NCBI RefSeq assembly: GCF_032854445.1
Contig: NC_088307.1
Span: forward strand, 18,054,017 to 18,118,016
Source: Liolophura sinensis
Lineage: Eukaryota; Mollusca; Polyplacophora; Chitonida; Chitonidae
DNA length: 64,000 nt
Reading direction: 5' to 3'
The notes beneath the pieces were generated by a model, which saw nothing but the letters and a program-made list of their open reading frames with translations, was not told the DNA's origin and made no database searches. Positions 47,401 to 59,400 of the stretch are shown one piece after another. A program made the position numbers and the translations under genes. Each line of letters starts with the position of its first letter. Position 1 is the first letter of the stretch.

Positions 47401-50400
47401 CCAATGAAAACAGTTAGATTGAAGAAGTTTTAAAATACTGAAGTTTTTTAGACTCCATGAAATATGAAAACACAGTAGCATTAGCAAGTACATCAGGACT
47501 TGATGTCCTGAAAAAAGCCCCTGCAGTCAAAAACTACCTGTATTTATTTCATTTATGTATTTATTTATTTGATTGTTCCTCGATACCGTACTCAAAAATT
47601 TTTCACTTATATGACGGGAGTAAATTTTCTGGGTGGAGAAAATTGGTGTGCCTATCATAAACCACTGACTTCAGAGGTGTTACTGACGGACTCTCCCTCA
47701 TGAAATACAGACACACACCATACAGGAGGGAGAAAACTGGTCTTTCCAAACATTGAACTGAACAAATTTGCACACAAACGTCGTAGATCGCTTATCGTCA
47801 CCTAGGCTAAAACAAACAATATGAGTGGAGGAATCTACAAATTCCCTGCCCAAGGCCGGGTTTGAACCCTGTGTGTCTCAGAAACAGTAGCCAAAAAAGG
47901 GCTTTCCCATAGTAAAGATACATGTACATGTGGTAGTGTATCTTTCTCTCCTTGTGTTCCCATGATAAGAGTTAGTTGCTATGGTAACAATACCACCATG
48001 AGGCTTGACACAAATGTGCTCTAGTTTCTTGGGTAACAAATTTTATCACAGATATCATGTTTCACCAAACTAGCACAGCTTTTGTGGTAAGATAGCTTTC
48101 ACTCTGCTGGATTTGGACATTATCTATGTAATATATTTCTGCATTTATGAAATATATATTTCTGCATCTATGTAATATATATTTCTGCATCTATGTAATA
48201 CATATTTCTGCATCTATGTAATATATATTTCTGCATCTATGTAATATATATTTCTGCATCTATGTAATATTTATTTCTGCATCTGTGTAATATTTATTTC
48301 TGCATGTATGTAATATATATTTCTGCATCTATGTAATATATATTCCTGCATCTATGTAATATATATTTTTCTATGTATTTGTTTATTTAATCATTGCTCA
48401 ACACCATACTCAAGAATTTCTCATTCATACCATGTCGGTCAGTTTTATGGATTGAAGAAATCACAACGAAACTGTTGTGATTTTTACTACTATTTTTACT
48501 ACCAATAGTTTTTTTCCTTGTGACCATGAGATGTGAGTTGTTGCCATGGTTACAGACTTACATAATGCGGCCTGACATCAATCTGTCCTAGCCTCTGGGG
48601 GTTGCAGTCTCGGACACTCTGGATGTTAAGCTGGAAGATATACTCGAATCTCGGCCACAGAATATCCTGTAATGTCTCCCAGTATCTGAGCACAGCAAAT
48701 ATTAATTTATAAGTTATTTAATTTTGGTACAATACAACTGACAAAAAATTTTAAAAAACAGCCACAGGTGTAATACAGGTGTGACAGACTTATTTATTTA
48801 TATGATTGCCTACGACTTTGGTATGACAGCAGTGTGGTGTATGAGTTGACAGATTTATTTATTTATTTGGTTGATGTTTTACACCGTACTCAAGAATATT
48901 TCACTTATACAACGGGGGCCAGCATTATGGTGGGAGGAAACCGAGCAGAGCCCGGTGGAAACCCACAACGATCTGCAGGTTGCTGACAGGCCTTCCCATG
49001 TACGGCTGATGGCTTGACAGAACTAAAAGATGGATTGAAATCTCCTGACTTACACCCGCACGTGACACACTAAGAGCTGGATTTGAACACACACCCTCAC
49101 GAACAAAAAGCTTGGTAGTCAAAGCGAGTCAGATTTTCCTGTCTTAAAGCTACAGCTTATCGCGGAATAAATAAAATTTCATTATTCTACTGAATTCTGT
49201 GTTTTAGTGATGTTTCACCTTTTGATGTAAACTATAGAATTTCCTTCAGGCACATAAAAATCTCCCTATTACGAGGCAGGAAAGCCGAATTATGATTTGC
49301 GAACCAAGTGCATGAAGGGGGACAACTCTAGCCTGATATTTTCAGAGCTGTTTCACTGAGTACACACATTACCTTTCCAAGGCAGGAACATTTCTCTTCT
49401 GCATGATGACCTGATATCGGTAGATGATGTGAATACACAGGAACAGAGCGATGGAATCAAAACAGTCATTGATATATGTCTCCATTTGTTTCTGAAAATA
49501 AATGAATAAAAAATTTTAAAAATTTACAGGAAAAAGCCTGTAAAAGTGGATACTTTGACATAGAAGAGAGGTCATTTCTGGGAGGGATTCAAATGACCAG
49601 CAAACAATGCAAGTCTCACAACACCATTTTATGTACCTTAATCATACAATTCCTTAACTTTCATTTTCAATGGCAAAGCGAACCACCTGTATAATTGGAT
49701 GATGTTGCAAGAATTTAAAGTCTCTGGGATGTGAAGAATATTTCACATGTCACAATTGTCAGATTGAGAGATGAAAAGCTCCAGGAGAGCAACATAACCT
49801 CTCTAGGTACATGAAAAATGCTTGCCAATAAAATGGTTCAAATACAGCAAAACTGATCCATTTTTCATTAGACTGAGCTCAGTTGTCTAAGTTCCCCAAA
49901 TTACGCTGTAGAAACAAGGTTAACTGCAATGGCAATGTAGTGCCTACAGCTAGTTAAAACCTCATCACAATACTTATTGGTACTGGAAACTGAAATTTTG
50001 AAATATTTGTTGAAGGTATTCTGTGACACATACCATGAACAATGTGAGAGTTTTCCCCATGACAACATTAAATAGGTCTTGAGCTGCAGAGCCAGACACG
50101 ATGAAGAAATCCACAATGAACAGATACTCTCGGCAACTGTTGTCAAGGAGGGCGTAGTGGAGACTTCGGAACAAACTCTCAAATGTGTACTGTAGGAGAA
50201 AAAGCCACAAATGCTTAAGATCATGTTAAAATACAAAAATATTTGTTTGCTGCTTTTGTAAAGTCGTTACACTAACCCCTTCAATCTGAACGCCTACAGA
50301 GGAAGATACAACTTCCTCTTTTAAGGTCTTCGGTGTGACTCCACCCAGAATTGTCTCGACCCAGTAAAGGCCAATGTCTCTGACATAACAGTACAGTTAG

Positions 50401-53400
50401 CAGTTTAAAATTAGTTTTAAGCCCTTCAGTAAGCAATTAATGACAGTTAAGTCTAGATTCCTTTCAAATGAGAGCGACGTTTATTCCAGAAACTGGAGGC
50501 AGACTCGCTAAAAGGAAAATTATCCTACCCGTTGATCCGACTTCTGTGCAGCATGAGGGACAACAATAGGGGCTTCAAGGTCAGAGGTCAACACAGAACC
50601 TCGGTGACCCAAAGTGAAGATAGTTGAGCGATTCTTCAATGACGGTTTGGATGAGAAGAAACGTAACAAATTGTTAAGGAAAATAAAATAAATATCAAAA
50701 CAGCTCGCAGCTTGGCACATTTTTTGCAATCAATGGTTTAAAATGACCATATTTCTGATGCTGCACAACAAAAGTTGGAGTTGTACTCACAGCGCACAAC
50801 AAAATAAGGTAACAAATGAAACTGTCTGTTGGGATATTACACTTGTGATTGGCTTATGCCTTGTCAAGCCATATTGGTGATGTAAATCAAGTTTACATCG
50901 AGTACTAAAAAAAAATGGTAGTATTGCAAAAATGCTGTTCAGTGGTGTGCACCAGTTTTCCTTCAGGAATAAATTATTACACTGGTGTCAAAGCCATGTC
51001 CAAGAATTCTGCACTGATATGACGGCAGGTTTATAGGTTTATGTAACCAGAGTGCCCGGAGCAAATCACTGACCTTCAACAGGTAACTGACCAACCTCCT
51101 AATGCACCATAGGACCAGTCTCGTTTTTATACTGTAGAGGTATAGTTTTAATGCACTTTATATTCATTTATTTATTTGACGGGTGTTTTTTGCCATACTG
51201 AACAATATTTCGTTCATATAACAGCGGGCAGCAGTAAGGTGGGCGGAAAAGTAACAGCACCTGGGGATACCCACACCCATCAACAGGTTGCTGGCCTACT
51301 GCGTTCATAAAAATAAAATATATAAAATACAACCTAGGTATTCAGAACCTAGGTATTCAGAATGTACTGAGCTAAATATTCCCCACATTGTATAAACAAA
51401 GAGGAAAACTATTGTACGACCATCAAAAGAATTATAGGAGTAGAAATGTCATTTTTTTTAAACTACCTCTTCGTTCGGCGATTGCCAAGTAGACCTATGA
51501 CTTCTAATAGTGCCCTGTCTTTCAAACATACTAAACACTTAACATCTCGGACGAAATGCTGTTACAATAAGGTTGTCTTCTGGTTACAGACGATAGCCTT
51601 AATTTGAGCCCTAGTGTAAGTCATAGATGGGCCCTCAGTCGATTTATGGATCGTGTTTTCGTCAGTGCACACAAATTTTTCAAACATTCTGAAATAACTC
51701 ACAGTTTAAAACACACTAAAAAATGCCAAAACAGCTAACATTAGTGTAGTTTTGACATTTCCTGTATGAATATGTGTAGTTCGTTATTAGTAAGTTTGTC
51801 TTAAATTGCATTTTCACTGAAGTAGCACTTTAAAACCAGTAAAAGTTTCTCTGTGAAAGGATATCTTTCCTAGCAGTGTCCTCTACAGCCATAAGATCCT
51901 CTTTATCAGGTACTTCCTCGTATTGCAACTTCATCAGCCTACTCAGATAGCTTTTGAAATAAGAGAAGTACACCTTGCTCATCGTGTCCACGTACTCGTC
52001 TCTGATCTCACGCGCTGTGTGACGCTCGTTACTGATCAAAAACTCATTAAAAAACCTGAATAGGAAGAGAAAATAAAATGAGTTTTACACGAGCAGGATA
52101 GATCACAGTCTCAACCTGCAAATATACCTGTGTTTTTTTTTTAATGTATTAAAAAATACTTTTTTAACACTTATTTACTTATTTTCTTTAATATTTATTT
52201 ACATAAACAGGGCTAAAAGAAGTAGAATGGAAATCGACAAGCGTCTACTGGTGTTTACCGATATGTCTGATCCACCTGTGCCGCCCTTTTGTAATATTTA
52301 TTTGATTGCCGTACTTAAGAATATTTCACTTATACGGCGGCGACCAGCATTATGGTTGGAGAAAACCGGGCAGAAACAGGGAAAATTTTAACTTATATGA
52401 TGTTAGGTTTATGTGTTGAGGTCAATGGACATGAATTAAGGAAAAACTCCTGAAATGTGACAGGTATCTGCCTCTCAACTCACCTAAATTTCAACATGGC
52501 ATTCTGAGGAATCTGGTAGTTGGTCATCGGTTTTCGAAACTGGTATATTTTTTGAAGCAGAAATTCTCGGATTTTAGAGATTGCCTGAAAAAAAAAATTA
52601 AATTAAAAGCATTAATAATCAAAACCAATCTTTTTCCAGGCCGATTCCCAAAAATTTGTTGCCAGTCCCTTAACACAAAAAGTAGCTCTAAAGCTGAAAT
52701 TAACCACCTTAGTATGATACAAACCTTTATCTTGAGCTTCTCCAGAATGTCCTTGACATCTCCACACGACCTTGCGTCCTTGAACGACTGCTCCTTCACA
52801 AAGTTGATCTTGTGGTTAAGTTCATGAAGCTGTTCAAGGAATTCTCTCTCTGTCACTGGACATTCCAGGATGTTACTATCACAAATATAACATACCCATA
52901 TAAGCCTTGGTCGCAATGCAGCCATTTGTCTGGGTAACCAATATACGCGAATAGCTCACAGTTTGAGGTGGTTTCATGACAAACTGTATGTCAAAATATT
53001 TCAACAAATTTTGAAAGAATTTCAAAAAAGACGAATGTTTTTAATTCTACATAATATTTCTACATAAATGTATGTAACAGAGATTAGACAGAACACATTC
53101 TATTTATTTATTTGATCGCTGTTTTATGCCATAATCAAGAATATTTCACTTATACGACAGCAGTTAGCATCATGGTGGGAGGAGACATTTTAATTTGACT
53201 GTTCAAAATGTCAGATCCTGTACTGGAGTGTGGCACAACCAATTTAACAGTTGACAATTGGACTTACTTGATCATAGAATCTGGTACAACCATTTCATCC
53301 ACAAACTGGCTCAGTTCCCCTCGGACAGCCTGAAACAAAAGAACACAACAAATCGTTATAAGTTTATCCAGCAGTAAAACTCTACACATTTTAATTAAAT

Positions 53401-56400
53401 TTGTCCTAAATAAAACTTTAGAACTGTATATTTAAAATCCAGTCGAAGTCTCTGTGGACAAGCAGGTTAGCATGCCAACAAGGTGCAATGACCCAACAAC
53501 CTCCAGTTAAGTCCAGCTCATCCTGCCTTCCTCTGAAGTGGGAAGGTCTGCAAGCAAGCTGCAGATGGTCATGGGTTTTCCCCCACACTCGGCCTGGTTT
53601 CCTCAAACCACAATGCTGGTCGTCGTCGTATAAGTGAAATATTCTTGAGTACAGCTTAGAACACCAATCAAATAAAAAAACAAATGAATTAAAATCCAGT
53701 CAACAATAAATGACTTGTATTTTTTTTGTTGTGCAAACAATACTGAAGATACAGAAGGTACACCATCTTTGGCGCTCAGTTCAAAGGTACTGACCACAAA
53801 CTTGAGGTTTTCCTGCATATAAATATCTAACTAAGAAATGAATCTCCTTCTCTTTTGAAAATGACACAAATAAAACATGAAACAATCAACATACTGGTAA
53901 CTGTCTTAGCCTACTCTTATATTCAGTACATACCCTCATTTCTCAACCATTTCACATACTAAAGAGCACCTTTCAGTGCAATTTCTGCACATTTTTCATT
54001 TGATTTTGGAGACAAAACTGCATTGGTGGGATTGGCCAATTTCAGGGCTTCAGAAAAAGTATGATTTTATCAGTCCATAAATCTTATGATAAAAATAAAT
54101 TTTATCAGTATCATAAAGCCTACACAATATGTTTGAATAAACACTTTGTAAACATGCTAAAAGGATGAAGAATTACAGTACTGATTTATTTATTTATTTG
54201 ATTGGTGTTTAACGCCGTACTCAAGAATATTTCACACAGACGATCGTGGTCAGCATTATGGTGGGTTGAAACCGGGCAGAGCCCGGGGTGAACCCACGAC
54301 CATCCACAGGTTGATGACAAACCTTCTCACGTACGGCCGGAGAGGAGGCCAGCATGAGCTGGACTTGAACTCACAGCTACCGCATTACAGTATTGAAAAA
54401 CCTGACTGGATAGGTATAGAAAGAATTTATGATCAAGACTGCATATACCAGTCTCATGGGGTTGTGTGCTCTAATGATCCCTGTGTGTTTTACTGGATGC
54501 ATACCTGTCTGTTCTTCAGTTTAACATTCATGGCTATGGACTGTTCTTGTAATGTTTGAATCTCATTACTGATACTGCTCAAATCACCTTGGAAACCATT
54601 CAGCATCTGCTCCATTCTCTAAAAAAGACATTTTTTTAAATACATTTTTTTCCAAAAATACACGTAGAAACAAATTCATGACTGAGGAGAAGAAGAAATC
54701 AGTTCATCAAAATCATCTTAAATTCACTTTTCAAAACAGTGCCATCAGAAAATTTGCAACTGGCACACACATGTAATGAATTATAAAGATGAGTGTAAAA
54801 AAGCTGTATGAAAGCAGAAGCATTTCACTGACATGACAGCAGGGTTAAAAACTAAGAAATGTTTTAAAACACAATGTTCAAAACAGGGTAAATATAATTA
54901 GCATTGGTACTGGTACATAGATGAACAAACATTACAAGATGCTTTCATGCAGTCTTACTGATCCTATCACAGGCATTCCCTTTATTAACAAATGAGTATC
55001 TAAAATTACAAAAATTAATTTTTTGTAACCATTTTGTCGCCTCATTTTGATCCCTGTTTACATGTAGGTACCTCTTACGTTCATTCTTCAATCTGAAAAA
55101 AGGAGTGACCATTGTCCGAGCGACTTACCTCCAATATAGTGTCACAAGAGGATATCTGTTTGTGTAAGCTGGCAATATTTTGGCCCTCTTTGATATCTTA
55201 CATCCGGGTTAAGGGACAACTAAAATATTCACACCAGGCCTCTAATGGCTGTGTCAGTCTGCTTATCAGAGATGTAAATGCCATTTCTCCCGTTTACAGC
55301 TGTCCTGTTTTCCTGACAAAAGCTTGCTACCAGTTAATGCGACTAAAACGCTTCTGACCAATGAGGTTCTGTGTTCGACGAATGAGGCTCTGTGTTCGAC
55401 CTATGAGGTTCTGTGTTCAAATCCAGCTCTCGCTGTTTTGGCTGCGGCTTTAACAGGTTTATCAGGTAGCTGGTTAAGGTCACTGCTTTACACCTGAAAT
55501 CCTTGAGGACAGCCTTTAACACCGATCAATCCATCAATCAAGCAATCAATCACTTGCCACCATTTGTGACAAGGTGAGATATAAATTCGGTACACTGTAT
55601 GCTGCAAAGCTACAGCATCATTTTACACTGGGATGTCAGTCAGCTGTCATAATCATGAAACGCCAAAAACTATGTATTCTTTTATTACAACATTTGACCA
55701 AACATTTGAGGGTACTGAAAGGATACAGTCCTGTATTGAGGCATTTTCCACCTCCAGCAAGTCTGCCTCCACCTGTTTGGAGTACTGCCTCAGATCTACT
55801 CCCTGTGAAATACAAATAAAAGACGGAATGTCGTAAAATGGTTAAAATTAGAAAAATAAAGACAGCAGTATCAATAGCTAGTTGAATTTCCTAGATATGA
55901 CAAAACATGGAGCTGAGTCAAGACAGTGATTGTCAAAATTTATAAATCCAGCACATGTGCATAGTTTACAACCTAAGAAGTTGTGACATATTTGTCTTGG
56001 CATAACAATTATTATGAATTCCTGGGGCCTCCGTGGCTCAGTTGGTTAGCGCGCTAGCGCAGCGTAATGACCTAGGAGCCTCTCGGCCACTGTGAGTTCA
56101 AATCCAGCTCATGCTGGCTTCCTCTCTGGCCATACATGGGAAGGTCTGTCAGCAACCTGAAGATGGTCGAGGGTTCCCCCCGGGCTCTGCCAGGTTTCCT
56201 CCCACCATAATGCTGGCTGCCGTTGTATAAGTGAAATATTCTTGAGTACGGCGTAAAACACCAATCAAATAAATAAATAAATAAATATTATGAATTCCCA
56301 ATGTAAAAACCAAGGGTCAAAAAATAAACGTTCAGGTGGTACGCCTGTCAGAGAGATTTAAGGTGTGCTTTGAGAAACTGATATAAGTAAAAGTTTGTTG

Positions 56401-59400
56401 TAGGCCTACACATGTACATATCACATGAATGCCACCATGAAGTTAAGATACTTGGAAGAAATAATCCCTATATCTGTAGGCCAGATCTGTACCCCTACAT
56501 CATCAGCAAATTCAGGGTAGTGGACTGGCAGTGTGAAAACCTAGGCCTCTACCAGAAGTGTGTTGACACACTATTCTTCTTCCAGAAGTGTGCTAAAAGT
56601 GAGCTGGTGGTTTGGCACAGAGAGCTTCCAGGCTGGTTGACACACTGTTCTTCTTCCAGAAGCCTGCTAAAAGTGAGCTGGTGGCTTGCCACAGAGAGCT
56701 TCCAGGATGGTTGACACACTATTCTTCTTCCAGAAGTCTGCTAAAAGTGAACTGGTGGCTTGCCACAGAGAGCTTCCAGGATGGCTGACACATTATGCCT
56801 CTATCAGAAGTCTGCTAAAAGTGAACTGGTGGCTTGCCACAGAGAGCTTCCAGGATGGTTGACACACTATGCCTCTATCAGAAGTGTGCTAAAAGTGAAC
56901 TGGTGGCTTGCCACAGAGAGCTTCCAGGATGGTTGACACATTATGCCTCTATAAGAAGTGTGATAAAAGTGAACTGGTGGCTTGCCACAGAGAGCTTCCA
57001 GGCTGGTTGACACACTATGCCTCTATCAGAAGTGTGCTAAAAGTGAACTGATGGCTTGCCACAGAGAGCTTCCAGGATGGTTGACACACTATGCCTCTAT
57101 CAGAAGTGTGCTAAAAGTGAACTGGTGGCTTGCCACAGAGAGCTTCCAGGCTGGTTGACACACTATGCCTCTATCAGAAGTGTGCTAAAAGTGAACTGGT
57201 GGCTTGCCACAGAGAGCTTCCAGGATGGTTGACACATTATGCCTCTATCAGAAGTGTGATAAAAGTGAACTGGTGGCTTGCCACAGAGAGCTTCCAGGCT
57301 GGTTGACACACTATGCCTCTATCAGAAGTGTGCTAAAAGTGAACTGATGGCTTGCCACAGAGAGCTTCCAGGATGGTTGACACATTATGCCTCTATCAGA
57401 AGTGTGCTAAAAGTGAACTGGTGGCTTGCCACAGAGAGCTTCCAGGCTGGTTGACACACTATGCCTCAACCAGAAGTGTGCTAAAAGTGAGCTGGTGGCT
57501 AGCCACAGAGAGCTTCCAGGCTGGTTGACACACTATGCCTCTATCAGAAGTGTGCTAAAAGTGAACTGGTGGCTTGCCACAGAGAGCTTCCAGGCTGGTT
57601 GACACATTATGCCTCTATCAGAAGTGTGATAAAAGTGAACTGGTGGCTTGCCACAGAGAGCTTCCAGGCTGGTTGACACACTATGCCTCTATCAGAAGTG
57701 TGCTAAAAGTGAACTGATGGCTTGCCACAGAGAGCTTCCAGGATGGTTGACACACTATGCCTCTATCAGAAGTGTGCTAAAAGTGAACTGGTGGCTTGCC
57801 ACAGAGAGCTTCCAGGATGGTTGACACACTATGCCTCTATCAGAAGTGTGCTAAAAGTGAACTGGTGGCTTGCCACAGAGAGCTTCCAGGATGGTTGACA
57901 CATTATGCCTCTATCAGAAGTGTGATAAAAGTGAACTGGTGGCTTGCCACAGAGAGCTTCCAGGCTGGTTGACACACTATGCCTCTATCAGAAGTGTGCT
58001 AAAAGTGAACTGATGGCTTGCCACAGAGAGCTTCCAGGATGGTTGACACATTATGCCTCTATCAGAAGTGTGCTAAAAGTGAACTGGTGGCTTGCCACAG
58101 AGAGCTTCCAGGCTGGTTGACACACTATGCCTCAACCAGAAGTGTGCTAAAAGTGAGCTGGTGGCTAGCCACAGAGAGCTTCCAGGCTGGTTGACACACT
58201 ATGCCTCTATCAGAAGTGTGCTAAAAGTGAACTGGTGTCTTGCCACAGAGAGCTTCCAGGCTGGTTGACACACTATACCTCAACCAGAAGTGTGATAAAA
58301 GTGAACTGGTGGCTTGCCACAGAGAGCTTCCAGGCTGGTTGACACACTATGCCTCTATCAGAAGTGTGTTCAAAGTGAGCTGGTGGCTTGCCACAGAGAG
58401 CTTCCAGCCTTTTTGACACACTATGCCTCTACCAGAAATGTGATAAAAGTGAACTGGTGGCTTGCCACTGAGAGCTTCCACACTATGCCTCTACCAGAAG
58501 TGTGATAAAAGTGAACTGATGGCTTGCCACAGAGAGCTTCCAGGCTGGTTGACACACTATGCCTCTACCAGAAGTGTGATAAAAGTGAACTGATGGCTTG
58601 CCACAGAGAGCTTCCTGGCTGGTTGACACACTATGCTTCTATCAGAAGTGTGCTAAAAGTGAACTGGTGGCTTGCCACAGAGAGCTCCCTGGCTGGTTGA
58701 CACACTATGCCTCTACCAGAATTGTCCTAAAAGTGAACTGGGGGCTTGCCACAGAGAGCTTCCAGGCTGGTTGACACACTATGCCAAAAACTTGATCTAC
58801 CTCCTTAAAATGTCAGTGTATTACATGTAACATAACAAAATACACCTGAAGTCTATCATGTACTCACAGTTTTCAGTGCCTCTTGTACTATTTCATCCTC
58901 GAGATTTTGTTGAATATGAACTGGAAATTAAAGAACAAAATAAAGCAATGTTACAAACCACAGATATTTCACAAAAATACCAGGGACGTTTCTCTTCATC
59001 ATTCATTCAACATCACCATGCATAAATTATGAGCAAACCCAAACCACAATTCCTTATTTGCATCAGAATGAGTATAGAATCAACTGTTATACTAACCTCA
59101 AAAAGACAAAAAACAAACCCAGAGCAAACGTTTCAACTTAAATACATATTACTTGAAACTGAAACTGAAAGTTTTTAAGGTACTAAGGGACAGGACGTCA
59201 CATAAAGAAAAGTATACTTTTATATTCCAAGTCTGGAAACAAGCAGCTGGTCATAGACAATGCCGGGGGCCTCCGTGGCTCAGTTGGTTAGCACCCTAGC
59301 ACAGCGAAATGACCCAGGAGCCTCTCACCAATACGGTCACTGTGAGCTCAAGTCCAGCTCAGGCTGGCTTCCACTCCGGCTATATGTGGGAAGGTCTGAC

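Noticed and set aside
55690-55716. VPS52 exon 4 ending at CTTTCA/GTACCC with exon 5 starting at GGC
   Set aside because: It keeps frame but has a poor donor and a purine-rich acceptor, and gives a worse match to human VPS52. The U12-type GTATCCTTT border explains both ends better.
56545-58785. Possible CRISPR-like array or coding repeat
   Set aside because: 74-bp head-to-tail units without spacers in an animal intron; a satellite.
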